Shown here: positions 33,010 through 41,735 of the stretch, piece by piece
Layout: the number at the start of each line of letters is the position of its first letter
Position numbering within the stretch: position 1 is the stretch's first letter
Assembly (NCBI RefSeq): GCF_036763085.1
Contig: NZ_JBAIYU010000022.1
Coordinates: forward strand, 46,836-110,835
Direction of reading: 5' to 3'
Origin: JBAIYU01 sp036763085
GTDB lineage: Bacteria > Bacillota > Negativicutes > DSM-1736 > Dendrosporobacteraceae
Length of the DNA stretch: 64,000 bases
Program-made: the position numbers and the translations under genes
The notes under the pieces: model-generated
What the model was told of the DNA's origin: nothing
Database searches by the model: none
What the model saw: the letters and a program-made list of their open reading frames with translations, nothing else

Positions 33010-35142
33010 TCAACCCCCCAGTAAATTAGCTGATTTAGATTTATAAAAGCCTTGGTAAATATTGCTTATTTCTGAAATCGCTTCGCTGTAACCACTTAAT
33101 AATACTTCTAAAAGCCCAGCTCTTTCAATTAACATTCTGCTTAGATAACTAATCGTCTCCATACCTTCTTTAGTGCAATTTTCGGGAGCGAGCATTACAA
33201 CACCTAGTTTAGCTTCCTCTAACTCATTCCTACCATTTAAAAGATGAAGCTCTTTACCAATTCTCACTAAACCAAAGTGGAGCGATTGCACAGCATCTGT
33301 ACGACAATGCAGCAAGATTAGCCTATGTCCAGTTATAAAAGTACTACCCTTCTCCTCCCTGCTCCTTAAGGCATCAGCTATTGCCTGTTGGTTTATGTGA
33401 TCATTTCCGATTTGGTTGCTGAGCTTAGCAATTAAATCATCAATAGTTGAAGATTCGTTATCATCTACAATGAAGAAATTATCTAAAATCTGAATAACAC
33501 CCTGATTATATTCATTTAGTAAGAGCAATTTATCTTTTAGCTTTAATGAGCTTTTTTTAGGAGCAATACTTGAAGTAGTTCTATTCTGCACAAGCTTTAT
33601 CAGCTTATTTATTCTTTTTTTATCTTCTTCAAATAAGAGTGGATTTACTGTTACGGCTGGAATAATACAGTTATCGATGGTTACAGTTGCTATTATAAAA
33701 TCAATATCTTGCTCTTGAAGCATGCCCTCTTCAATATACATAGTGGATATGATATCAACGACCTGTATATTGTCATACTCTTTTTCTATTCTTGTTGCAA
33801 GCAGCCTAGAGGTACCTATACCCGTTGAACAAGCTATAGCACACCTATAAATTGGTTTAGCAAACTTTTGGGAATTTTCTATAGCTGCTCCAAAATGCAT
33901 TGCTATATAAGCAATTTCAGCTTCAGGCATTTTAATACCGATATTTTTTTCAATAACAACTGCACAATTTTTGCTAACTTCTATTAGATCTGGATAAAAA
34001 ACTTTAATTTTTTCTAGTAATGGATTTCTAATTTCCAGATTCATTTTTAATCTACTTATTGCCGGCCCCAAATGATTTACCAAGCCGACTAATAGGCTAT
34101 CATGTTGCGAGAGAAAATGTCCTGTCAATCTTTCTGCTACTTTTATCATTTCTCTTGAAAGTTTAACTAGCTCGAAATTTCCAATAGTTTTATTACTTGA
34201 TTTAATAGAATCCGTTCGGTTCTTTGATCCTTTAAGGTGCATGGTAATATAGCCGACTTCATCTTCGGGAATTTCTATCGAAAAACTGTCGGCAGCACTT
34301 GCTGCAATATCTAATGCAATAGAAAACTCTGGGAGTTTTTTTAACTCGTCTAAGAATTCTTTTTCAATCTTAATTTCTTCCTTTATCCTTAATCTTTGAA
34401 TGGCAAGTGCCAAATGCACGATTAAGCCTACATAAGCATTGTCAGTTAGCTTATGTCCCATTTTCCTTTCTGCCTCACGGATAGAGCTTTCTAACTTATA
34501 TACTGATTGTGGTTCAATTAAATTTAGCAGCCTTCGTTTTGCTTGTAGATCTACGTCATTGCTTGGCTGGTTTGACCTATTTAGATTGCGGCGTATTATT
34601 CTAATAAGCTGGTCCTCATCAATGTTTTCATAAATAAAATTAATAGTTGCTTTTCTAAATTCAGTTTCTGATCCTTCCACATAAACCCCTAGACCCTGTT
34701 TTCGAATTAAATTAAGCCTATGAGTGGAAAACCACTGTTCAATTTTATCAAGATCGTTACTTATAGTACTTTCTGTAACTTTAAACAAAGCAGCAAAATT
34801 AAATAATTTTACTGGTTGCTGATTTTTTAACAATTCACTTATGATAAGAGTCTGCCGCGCCTTAGGAGAGTACGCTTCCTCTGTTCTGTCCTCGCACTGA
34901 CTTTTGAGAAGCTCTTTAGCACTCGCAACATTTCCTTCAATTTTGATACCTAAACCAGTTTTTTTGCTAAGACTGCAGGCATTAGCTTCTAGCCAGCGTT
35001 CGACCTCATCCATTTCTCTTAAAACAGTTTTAGCACTTACACCTACATCTTTGGCAATAGACGATATGGTTATATAGTCTGGTTGACTGCAGAGCCTCTG
35101 CAATATATTTTTCACTCGCAAATTAACCTTATTTACCTGCAA
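33010..35142 (-). CDS. mtlR: PRD-containing transcriptional activator MtlR
   Basis: A 710-residue protein that starts at TTG, with GGGGGG seven bases upstream. The order is an HTH_11 domain (~8-65), a second HTH (~95-160), two PTS regulation domains (~200-410, with paired regulatory His residues), an EIIB-like domain with CSTGIGTSRLLATR, and a C-terminal EIIA-like domain (FITGHRLILLHCRTD). Phosphorylation of the PRDs by HPr and of the EIIB/EIIA domains by the transporter is known to set activity in MtlR proteins. Encoded between the two mtlA copies, it likely activates the promoter at 36721-36749. Confidence 0.9.
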   Translation of the reverse strand: MQVNKVNLRVKNILQRLCSQPDYITISSIAKDVGVSAKTVLREMDEVERWLEANACSLSKKTGLGIKIEGNVASAKELLKSQCEDRTEEAYSPKARQTLIISELLKNQQPVKLFNFAALFKVTESTISNDLDKIEQWFSTHRLNLIRKQGLGVYVEGSETEFRKATINFIYENIDEDQLIRIIRRNLNRSNQPSNDVDLQAKRRLLNLIEPQSVYKLESSIREAERKMGHKLTDNAYVGLIVHLALAIQRLRIKEEIKIEKEFLDELKKLPEFSIALDIAASAADSFSIEIPEDEVGYITMHLKGSKNRTDSIKSSNKTIGNFELVKLSREMIKVAERLTGHFLSQHDSLLVGLVNHLGPAISRLKMNLEIRNPLLEKIKVFYPDLIEVSKNCAVVIEKNIGIKMPEAEIAYIAMHFGAAIENSQKFAKPIYRCAIACSTGIGTSRLLATRIEKEYDNIQVVDIISTMYIEEGMLQEQDIDFIIATVTIDNCIIPAVTVNPLLFEEDKKRINKLIKLVQNRTTSSIAPKKSSLKLKDKLLLLNEYNQGVIQILDNFFIVDDNESSTIDDLIAKLSNQIGNDHINQQAIADALRSREEKGSTFITGHRLILLHCRTDAVQSLHFGLVRIGKELHLLNGRNELEEAKLGVVMLAPENCTKEGMETISYLSRMLIERAGLLEVLLSGYSEAISEISNIYQGFYKSKSANLLGG

Positions 35143-35204
35143 CTGCAGTCCCCCCCTTAACGCATATCACCGTATTCTTATACTTCCATTGTAATACAAA
35201 TTTT

Positions 35205-35239
35205 AGATTAAATGGGTAACAAAGTTACCCATTTAATCT
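35205..35239. repeat. Perfect 16-bp stem-loop between mtlA (IICB) and mtlR
   Basis: AGATTAAATGGGTAAC (35205-35220) and GTTACCCATTTAATCT (35224-35239) pair perfectly around a 3-nt loop. The T run (TTTTTAT) is on the plus strand, opposite to the operon. On the minus strand it more likely acts as a partial attenuator or processing/stability hairpin that lowers downstream expression. Confidence 0.6.
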
Positions 35240-35259
35240 TTTTATAATTCTTATATCAG

Positions 35260-36660
35260 CTAAGCATTCTCTATTGCCCGTTTTACCAATTCGTCGTATT
35301 CTGGACTATTCATAAAATTCATTATAGATATATGTTCTGCTTTGGGAGCTTTTGCCTTAGCTCTTTCGGTTAACGATTGATGACTGACAACAATTTGAGC
35401 ATCCATTGGAATATCTTCAATAGCGCAGTTTGTAACCTCTACATTAAGTCCAGCTTTTTTAAATTTATTTCTTAAATTTGTTGCTCCCATAGCGCTTGAA
35501 CCCATTCCGGCATCACAAGCAAATACGATTTTGGTAATGCGAGTCTTTACTTGTACACCTTTTAACTCTTTTACCTTTTCTTTAGCATCTTCTAATTCTG
35601 TTTCGTCAATCTTATCATTAGCTCTTTTAACAAACACTGAGGCTACTAAGAAGCTTACAACCGTTGATACAAGTACTCCAGCTAATACACCTAAGTACCC
35701 TCCTTTAGGTGTCATGGCTAGGAGAGCAAATATACTGCCAGGTGATGGTGTTGCAACAAGTCCTGCTTTGAAAATTGTAAAGGTCAATACGCCACTTGCT
35801 CCACCACAGATTACTGCAATTAAGAGCATTGGATTCATAAGTACATATGGGAAATAAATCTCATGAATTCCGCCTAAAAAGTGAATAATTACTGCTCCAG
35901 GAGCTGATTGTTTAATCATTCCCTTTGAGAATACCCAGTACGCTAATAGAATACCAAGCCCTGGACCTGGATTTGTTTCCAGCAGGAAGCATATAGACTG
36001 CCCTAATTCTTTTGCCTGCTGTATACCGATCGGGCCTAACACTCCATGATTAATTGCATTATTTAAAAAGAGAATTTTGCCTGGTTCGATAAAGAGTGAT
36101 GTTAAGGGAAGAATACCCGCATTTACAATTGCCTCTACACCGTTTTTCAGCATATTGTTTAGAGCTAATACGACAGGGCCTATAGATGTGTAACCTAATA
36201 GAGCTACAGCTGCCCCAATAATTCCTGCAGAAAAGTTATTTACCAGCATCTCAAAGCCAGTTGGAATCTTGCCTTCAATCCACTCATCAAAATGCTTAAT
36301 TACAAACCCGCCTAGCGGTCCCATAATCATAGCACCAATAAACATTGGGATATCTACCCCGACTACTACCCCCATTGTCGCTATGGCGCCAAGTACGCCT
36401 CCTCTTGTGCCGCCAACTGCCTTACCGCCAGTATAGCCGATCAAAAGCGGCAGCAAGTATACGATCATTGGTCCTACAAGTTTACTAAGATACGCATTTG
36501 GTATCCACCCAGTAGGAATAAATAATGCTGTTATAAGTCCCCATGCAATAAATGCGCCGATGTTTGGCATAACCATGCCGCTGAGAAATCTGCCGAATTT
36601 TTGCACCTTTTCAGTATTACCCGTGTGAACAAACTTGGGCTGAATTTGTGCACTTGACAT
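35260..36660 (-). CDS. mtlA: PTS mannitol-type transporter EIICB (no EIIA)
   Basis: A 466-residue protein with AGGGAGG before the ATG. It has the same IIC membrane domain as 31139-33007: I count three substitutions in about 375 residues. It then has an IIB domain with FACDAGMGSSAMGA (Cys at ~382) that diverges sharply afterwards and ends without IIA. It is the first gene of the operon, 60 nt downstream of the -10. It needs an external EIIA, probably that of the second copy. Confidence 0.92.
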   Translation of the reverse strand: MSSAQIQPKFVHTGNTEKVQKFGRFLSGMVMPNIGAFIAWGLITALFIPTGWIPNAYLSKLVGPMIVYLLPLLIGYTGGKAVGGTRGGVLGAIATMGVVVGVDIPMFIGAMIMGPLGGFVIKHFDEWIEGKIPTGFEMLVNNFSAGIIGAAVALLGYTSIGPVVLALNNMLKNGVEAIVNAGILPLTSLFIEPGKILFLNNAINHGVLGPIGIQQAKELGQSICFLLETNPGPGLGILLAYWVFSKGMIKQSAPGAVIIHFLGGIHEIYFPYVLMNPMLLIAVICGGASGVLTFTIFKAGLVATPSPGSIFALLAMTPKGGYLGVLAGVLVSTVVSFLVASVFVKRANDKIDETELEDAKEKVKELKGVQVKTRITKIVFACDAGMGSSAMGATNLRNKFKKAGLNVEVTNCAIEDIPMDAQIVVSHQSLTERAKAKAPKAEHISIMNFMNSPEYDELVKRAIENA

Positions 36661-36720
36661 TTTCTTACCTCCCTATTATTTATTGCCGTGTCGGAATAAT
36701 CTTTCTATTCCGTTAATTAA

Positions 36721-36749
36721 ATTATAAATAGTAAGATGCAATCATTCAA
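36721..36749 (-). promoter_or_regulatory. Promoter of the mannitol-type PTS operon
   Basis: On the minus strand TTGAAT (36744-36749), a 17-bp spacer and TATAAT (36721-36726). A CGGAATA/TATTCCG inverted repeat (36692-36712) lies in the leader before the mtlA SD. I found no convincing cre site. Confidence 0.65.
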
Positions 36750-36890
36750 TTTGAAGATATATGGATTAGTCCATAGCCATTAATGACAAAACTGAATATC
36801 TAGCAATCATATAAACAAAACATGACACCATATTTTTTGCGCGAGCTGAAACCTATAATCACCACTAAAATAATCTATTTTCTTTTATAT

Positions 36891-36926
36891 AAAAAAAGCC
36901 TCTATGCGGGCTTCGCATAAAAGCTT
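36891..36926 (-). terminator. Terminator of the DUF169 gene
   Basis: TATGCG (36903-36908) pairs with CGCATA (36914-36919) within an outer AAGC/GCTT pairing. TTTTTTTAT follows on the minus strand. Confidence 0.8.
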
Positions 36927-36955
36927 ATGAAGTATTTTACATATAACAAACATAT

Positions 36956-37702
36956 TTATTGCGGGTCAGGTATCCGCTTTCTGACTTTTAACCAATCATG
37001 CTTTTCCAAGAAACTGTCTGGAATATTTTCTTCCATAGACAAAAACATCGTATACGGAACAGTAAAAGATAGTATATCAGCATCAACCATAGGTCTAGCT
37101 GTTATATCTATCATTCCGACCACGGCTCTTGGTCTTGCCTGTTTGGACTCATGATGAGGCATAAGGCATATACTTTGGCAGCCAGCACCGAATGGAATTA
37201 TGGCGTTATCGTTGCCTGGGCGATCATAATTTGCTAATACGACTAACGCAGATAATTGGTCTGGATTAGCGTAGATAGTAATTAGCTCTGGTTTTTCGTT
37301 AGACAGATCTACTAAGGATAACGGTTTAAAAATAACGTATTTAAACGGAAGGTCAGTATATGGCAAATTATCAGCAAAATCAGATCCAAGTTCTGGCGTT
37401 TTTATATAAGCCTCGCCTTCTGGATATCCCTCACCGCGACCAGTCGAAAGAAAGTACTCTATTCCACCCGGGAAATGGGGGTATGCATTGCCAAATCCTA
37501 GACCAACAGCACCTCCCAAACAGCCAGAAGTTGAGCGATCGAATACCGCAGTCCTCCCCTTTGCTGCTGCTGTTAACATAGCAATTACACAGCCACGCTT
37601 TCCTTCCTGAAACTGGAGTGATTCCATTGGCTTTTCGTCCGAAAAAAGAATTGCTATTGGAGAATACCGGAGTTTTAACTCACTAGCTAATCGGCTGTTC
37701 AC
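36956..37702 (-). CDS. DUF169 domain protein
   Basis: A 248-residue protein that starts at GTG after GGAGGG. LKLRYSPIAILFSDEKP at the N-terminus, then RGCVIAMLTAAAKGRT, STSGCLGGAVGLGFG and FGAGCQSICLMPHHES are the conserved Cys-containing motifs of DUF169. These proteins are common in anaerobes, often near metal or electron-transfer genes, and their function is unknown. The Cys positions suggest a metal or Fe-S site (inference). It is a single-gene unit between the PTS and phn operons. Confidence 0.8.
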   Translation of the reverse strand: MNSRLASELKLRYSPIAILFSDEKPMESLQFQEGKRGCVIAMLTAAAKGRTAVFDRSTSGCLGGAVGLGFGNAYPHFPGGIEYFLSTGRGEGYPEGEAYIKTPELGSDFADNLPYTDLPFKYVIFKPLSLVDLSNEKPELITIYANPDQLSALVVLANYDRPGNDNAIIPFGAGCQSICLMPHHESKQARPRAVVGMIDITARPMVDADILSFTVPYTMFLSMEENIPDSFLEKHDWLKVRKRIPDPQ

Positions 37703-37836
37703 AATAAGTCCCTCCTGTCATTTTAGTATATACATTCTACCAAAATTATCCAGAACCTTCTTGTGATAATAAGCATATATATGTGCTGAAACCTAACTAG
37801 CAGCATTTATAATGTACATATACCATAAAAATCATT

Positions 37837-37865
37837 AAGACATCTGCTAAATTAGCAGATGTCTT
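37837..37865. terminator. Terminator after phnE
   Basis: AAGACATCTGCTAA (37837-37850) and TTAGCAGATGTCTT (37852-37865) are perfect 14-bp arms. TTTTAT follows on the plus strand; on the minus strand the U-tract is weaker. Confidence 0.65.
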
Positions 37866-37884
37866 TTATCAAAAAATAGTTCCT

Positions 37885-38727
37885 CTATGATTTTCTCGGA
37901 CCACTGCCTTCATTACCTGTTAGAATACGAGCACGAACATACTGTCCCATTAGCTCCAGTGTAATAACTAGCAGCAATATTGCAATAATTAATGTTGATA
38001 CTTCATGATACATAAATAATTTCATGCTAATAATCAATTGAGTGCCAATACCACCTGCACCTACAAACCCAAGAATTGTAGCAGCTCTTAGGTTACATTC
38101 CCATCTAAACAATGTATATGACAAAAAGATTGATAGGCTCATAGGGAACCTGACAAAAATAAACTCCTGAAATTGACTACTACCACTTGACCGCACGGTC
38201 TCAATTAGTCTAGAATCCACCGCCTCAAACATCTCACTGTAAAGTTTTCCTAGAATTCCAGTACTATGAGCTGCAAGTGCTAATATTCCAGGGAACGGTC
38301 CTAACCCAACTGCTACAACAAATATTAGTGCCCACATTAGTTCCGGTATCCCCCGTAATAGACCTAACAAACTACGAACTGTATAGTATAGTATCCACCT
38401 TAGTGTCCATTCTGACATTCCCAGCCTTTTAAGAGTAAATTCTTCACCCTGAGGCCTAATAGACGCAATCGATAAAGGCAATGCAAGTACAATTGCTATT
38501 GCCGTTGATACAAGAGAAATCTCTACTGTTTCAATTAATAACTTAAAAGTTTGAAGTAAAAAAGCAGCGTCTGTTTCGATTGGCCATAGCCCAGTTAAAA
38601 ACCTCTGAACTGCTTTTATATTCTTCGGTTCGAATAACACCCCAAGCGAAACACCTGTATCTATGCCGCTGTAAAAGATGCTGACTAATACCCCTAAAGT
38701 AATTATTAAGTTTAAGATATTATTCAT
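37885..38727 (-). CDS. phnE: Phosphonate-type ABC transporter permease PhnE
   Basis: A 280-residue permease. I start at MNNILNL (38727), which overlaps the phnC stop by 8 nt and follows GGGGG; the longer frame from 38829 lies inside phnC. About five or six membrane segments are present, with the binding-protein-dependent permease loop around EAVDSRLIETVRSSGSSQFQEF and the PhnE end FRWECNLRAATILGFVGAGGIG. It forms the membrane channel with PhnC and PhnD. No C-P lyase genes are nearby, so the ligand could be a phosphonate, phosphite or a related anion. Confidence 0.88.
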   Translation of the reverse strand: MNNILNLIITLGVLVSIFYSGIDTGVSLGVLFEPKNIKAVQRFLTGLWPIETDAAFLLQTFKLLIETVEISLVSTAIAIVLALPLSIASIRPQGEEFTLKRLGMSEWTLRWILYYTVRSLLGLLRGIPELMWALIFVVAVGLGPFPGILALAAHSTGILGKLYSEMFEAVDSRLIETVRSSGSSQFQEFIFVRFPMSLSIFLSYTLFRWECNLRAATILGFVGAGGIGTQLIISMKLFMYHEVSTLIIAILLLVITLELMGQYVRARILTGNEGSGPRKS

Positions 38728-39490
38728 TGGTGACCCCCATTTGGAGATCTTTATCATCCAGACGAGAATATGCACTACTTTGAGCAAATTCCGTTGGTTT
38801 CCCGTCAAAACAAATTTCGCCCTGCTCAAACATCAATATACGATCACAATGTTTTATTGCATGATCTAGCTGATGTAAATTCATGATAATAGTTTTTCCT
38901 TGATATTTTAAATCTTTAAATGCATTTATAATTAAATTTGCGGTTGCCGGGTCTACTGAAGCTATCGGTTCATCTGCAATAAATAAATCAGCCTTACTGT
39001 ATAGAGCTCTAGCAATTGCAACCCGTTGCTGCTGTCCACCTGAAAGTTCCTGGCAGCGCTCATTTAGTTTATCGGCAATATTAAGTTTTTCTAGTATACT
39101 TTTGATTTCTCCAAGCTCTTCCCGATTCAAAAAAAATAGACGGCGTATAGTTTCTAGCCAGGAGACCTCAGACAATCTTCCGAGCATGACATTGCGGGCA
39201 ACATCAAGACATGGTATTACATTATAATTCTGATACACAACAGAAATTTTTCGCCTAAGATTAGTCAGGCGCGCCCTTCTGATATTTGTCATATCTGTAT
39301 CATAAATTATTAGTTCTCCATCTGTCGGAAAAATTGCTCCGCACAACAATCTCATTAGCGTTGTTTTTCCAGCACCGCTCTCTCCAACAATACCTACAAA
39401 TTCCCCTTTACTTATCGTAAAATCAACTGACTTAAGACCTTGCCCATTAGAATATATTTTTGATACTTTTTTTGCGCTGATTATTTCCAA
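38720..39490 (-). CDS. phnC: Phosphonate-type ABC transporter ATPase PhnC
   Basis: A 256-residue ABC ATPase. Walker A is GESGAGKTTLMR. The Q-loop is VYQNYNVIP, the signature is LSGGQQQRVAIARAL, Walker B is LFIADEPIASVD and the switch His is in MNLHQLDHA. It powers uptake by PhnE. It sits between phnD and phnE; a hairpin in the 66-bp phnD-phnC gap probably lowers its expression relative to the binding protein. Confidence 0.92.
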   Translation of the reverse strand: MEIISAKKVSKIYSNGQGLKSVDFTISKGEFVGIVGESGAGKTTLMRLLCGAIFPTDGELIIYDTDMTNIRRARLTNLRRKISVVYQNYNVIPCLDVARNVMLGRLSEVSWLETIRRLFFLNREELGEIKSILEKLNIADKLNERCQELSGGQQQRVAIARALYSKADLFIADEPIASVDPATANLIINAFKDLKYQGKTIIMNLHQLDHAIKHCDRILMFEQGEICFDGKPTEFAQSSAYSRLDDKDLQMGVTNE

Positions 39491-39525
39491 AAGCGATCAC
39501 CTACAATAACATTCGTTATATTATG

Positions 39526-39550
39526 AAAAGGCAGGAGTAAGCCTCCTGCC
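39526..39550 (-). terminator. Intra-operon hairpin between phnD and phnC
   Basis: GGCAGGAG (39530-39537) pairs with CTCCTGCC (39543-39550). TTTTC follows on the minus strand, a short U-tract that fits partial termination after the binding-protein gene. Confidence 0.65.
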
Positions 39551-39556
39551 TTCCTG

Positions 39557-40438
39557 CTATTTCTTTGGATTTAAGAGCCCTAATCGTTTAGCCTCTTGCT
39601 CTGCCTCCGCATAGGTTTCGTTGGAGACTTTTGCAAAACCTTCCGCCCTCATTAAATCGAGCAAAACAGGATCTTTCATCGTTAAGAAAGCATCGACAAT
39701 TTTAGCCTCGAGCTGTTTATCCAAACTATCCCGAACAACCCAAGGATACCCTTCAACTAGATGCCTTTCTAACACTTTTATCTTAGCCTCATCTACCGTG
39801 TCCTTAGCTATAAGACGTTTTAAAATTCTCCCCTCAATGCCACCAGCATCAACTGCTCCATTCTGCACTGCCTGTGCCGTTGCATCATGTCCGCCTGTGT
39901 ATACTACGTTTTTAAAATCATCAGGCACTTTAATGCCTGCCTTATCTAACATAACCCTCGGATAAAGCGACCCAGATGTAGAGCTGATATCACCAAATGC
40001 AAACACTTTACCTTTCAATTCTCCAACCGATTTTGTATCTTTTTCAGCTGGAGCGATTATTAAACTATAGTATTTAGTTGTTTTTGTTTCTTGATCAATC
40101 TCCGTTACAATGGGATGAATCTTCGCCCGCTGCTTTGCTTGAACATATGTAAGTCCACCGAAGTACGCAACATCCAGCTTATCATTAGCCATTGCTTCTA
40201 CAACACCTGCATAGTCTGTTGCAACAAAAAGCTCTACAGGCATATTTAATTTCTCAGATAAGTATTTCCGAAAAGGTTCATATTGAGCTTTTATTTTGTC
40301 TGGTGCCTGATTTGGTACCAGTCCAACTCTTAAGGTATCTTGCTTGCCTGCTTTATCTGATGTGCTTGCTCCGCCACACCCAGCTATAACTAATGTAAGT
40401 ACTAAAAATACCACAACCAACAAGCTATTAAATCTCAT
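39557..40438 (-). CDS. phnD: Phosphonate-type ABC transporter substrate-binding lipoprotein PhnD
   Basis: A protein of about 293 residues. The start MRFNSLL at 40438 has GAGG upstream; the ATG at 40456 has a poorer site. A hydrophobic signal ends in LVIAGCGG, a lipobox, so it is anchored to the inner membrane. The mature part is PhnD-like: LRVGLVPNQAPDKIKAQYEPF, KLDVAYFGGLTYVQA and FGDISSTSGSLYPRVML. It captures the ligand for PhnCE. Some PhnD homologues bind phosphite or hypophosphite. Confidence 0.9.
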   Translation of the reverse strand: MRFNSLLVVVFLVLTLVIAGCGGASTSDKAGKQDTLRVGLVPNQAPDKIKAQYEPFRKYLSEKLNMPVELFVATDYAGVVEAMANDKLDVAYFGGLTYVQAKQRAKIHPIVTEIDQETKTTKYYSLIIAPAEKDTKSVGELKGKVFAFGDISSTSGSLYPRVMLDKAGIKVPDDFKNVVYTGGHDATAQAVQNGAVDAGGIEGRILKRLIAKDTVDEAKIKVLERHLVEGYPWVVRDSLDKQLEAKIVDAFLTMKDPVLLDLMRAEGFAKVSNETYAEAEQEAKRLGLLNPKK

Positions 40439-40635
40439 ATAATCCTCTTCTCTCATATAACATTACCTATACTATTTTAGAACTACACAAGACTAGCGTC
40501 AATATAAATTCTATAGCCAATCAATATTTTATCTATGTCATATAAATATACCCTCGCTTTGCTAGGAATTTGCCCCATAGCTAAATAGGTTATTATATAG
40601 TTGCTTTTTAATGGCTAGCATTAGTACTAGTAACA

Positions 40636-40663
40636 AAAAAGGATGCCATAAGGCATCCTTTTT
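40636..40663. terminator. Bidirectional terminator after the Met/His-rich gene
   Basis: AAAAAGGATGCC (40636-40647), loop ATAA, GGCATCCTTTTT (40652-40663). A perfect 12-bp stem with A/T tracts on both sides. Confidence 0.9.
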
Positions 40664-40677
40664 GATTTTTTGAAATA

Positions 40678-41070
40678 TTAGTGATGAGAATTGTGTTCAC
40701 TTGCAGTTGCTCTAGGTGCAGCATGATCGTGCTCACTCATATCAACCGAATTCACAAGGTCTAGCATAATTTTGTGAAGCTCTGCATCATTTTGCAGCAT
40801 TTGTTTCATCATGACTTGCATTTCAGGTGTTTTCATCATATCTTTCATCATTCCCTGCATTTCAGGTGATTTCATCATCTCAACACATTTTGCAGGGTCT
40901 TTCATCATATCTCCCATAGCCTTTGCATCCATATGACCGCCCTGCATCATGTTATGCATCGCTGGTTTTTGCTCAGCGTTTTTCTCTGCAGCATTAACGC
41001 TATAGCCAAATCCAAAGGCAGAGACCGTTATAATACCGCCAATTACTAAAGCAGCAAATTTTTTCTTCAT
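40678..41070 (-). CDS. Exported Met/His-rich putative copper/silver-binding protein
   Basis: A protein of about 130 residues. The start MKKKFAAL (41070) has AGGA eight bases upstream; the ATG at 41079 lies inside that SD. A signal peptide ends near SVNAAEK. The mature chain is dense in Met and His (MHNMMQGGHMDAKAMGDMM, two copies of SPEMQGMMK/TPEMQVMMK, and a tail EHDHAAPRATASEHNSHH), which suits binding Cu(I)/Ag(I) in the periplasm. A block of 11-bp-spaced repeats upstream (41118-41156) is shared with two other copper genes, so it likely belongs to the same regulon. I do not recognise a named family. Confidence 0.75.
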   Translation of the reverse strand: MKKKFAALVIGGIITVSAFGFGYSVNAAEKNAEQKPAMHNMMQGGHMDAKAMGDMMKDPAKCVEMMKSPEMQGMMKDMMKTPEMQVMMKQMLQNDAELHKIMLDLVNSVDMSEHDHAAPRATASEHNSHH

Positions 41071-41102
41071 ATTTATCATCCTTTCAACTTGTCTATATTT
41101 AT

Positions 41103-41156
41103 ACTATACAACATCTTTGTGAATTACTGATGATGAAATTGTGAAATAAGTATGAA
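41103..41156 (-). promoter_or_regulatory. Copper-gene operator site C: 11-bp direct repeats plus -10
   Basis: On the minus strand: TTCATA (41151-41156), TTCACA (41140-41145), a degenerate unit (41129-41134) and TTCACA (41118-41123), all at 11-bp period. After 9 nt comes a -10 TATAGT (41103-41108). The layout is the same as at sites A and B. Confidence 0.7.
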
Positions 41157-41158
41157 TT

Positions 41159-41713
41159 TTACAAAACCCTTTTGGAACCATAATATCTTTTAGCAAAATA
41201 ATCTTCATTCATATCTGATATTGCTACTACCCCTTGCGAAAACGAAGTATGTATAAACTTGTTTTTCCCAATATAAATGCCAACATGTGATGCTCCAGGT
41301 TCGTAGGTTGTAAAGTATACTAGATCTCCTGGTTGTAATACAGTCTTTGAAATTGTCACACCGACTAAAAACTGAAGATCTGCCGTACGCGGTAGATTAA
41401 CACCAGCTTGACGATAAACATATTGGACTAACCCTGAACAATCAAATCCTAGATTTGCTGAGGCGCCCCCCCAAACTACTGGTTTCCCTAACATACTCTG
41501 AGCAAATCCTACTATTTGGTTGACTTGAATACTCTGTGGCGTTATCGTTCGGGTATTAATAAGTACTTCATCATCTATCGGAATAGCTGCTCCAGTTATG
41601 AGCGAATCAAGTGATTGCAAAAAATCATTATAACCAGAGGGAGGGGCGGCGCTTACTATGTTTGCGCCGCCAAAGTATAGTGAAATAGCTATTGCAATGA
41701 TTAATTTTTCCAT
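41159..41713 (-). CDS. NlpC/P60 family cell-wall endopeptidase
   Basis: A 184-residue protein with GGAGGG before the ATG and a signal peptide cleaved near VSAAPP. The C-terminal ~110 residues are an NlpC/P60 (C40) domain: the catalytic Cys in FDCSGLVQYVYRQAG, PRTADLQ, GDLVYF, and the catalytic His in ASHVGIYIG. These enzymes cut the peptide stems of peptidoglycan. It lies 22 bp after the small lipoprotein gene at the end of the RND operon, so it may open the wall for efflux assembly (inference). Confidence 0.88.
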   Translation of the reverse strand: MEKLIIAIAISLYFGGANIVSAAPPSGYNDFLQSLDSLITGAAIPIDDEVLINTRTITPQSIQVNQIVGFAQSMLGKPVVWGGASANLGFDCSGLVQYVYRQAGVNLPRTADLQFLVGVTISKTVLQPGDLVYFTTYEPGASHVGIYIGKNKFIHTSFSQGVVAISDMNEDYFAKRYYGSKRVL

Positions 41714-41735
41714 TTGCTCCCTCCGATAATAAAAA

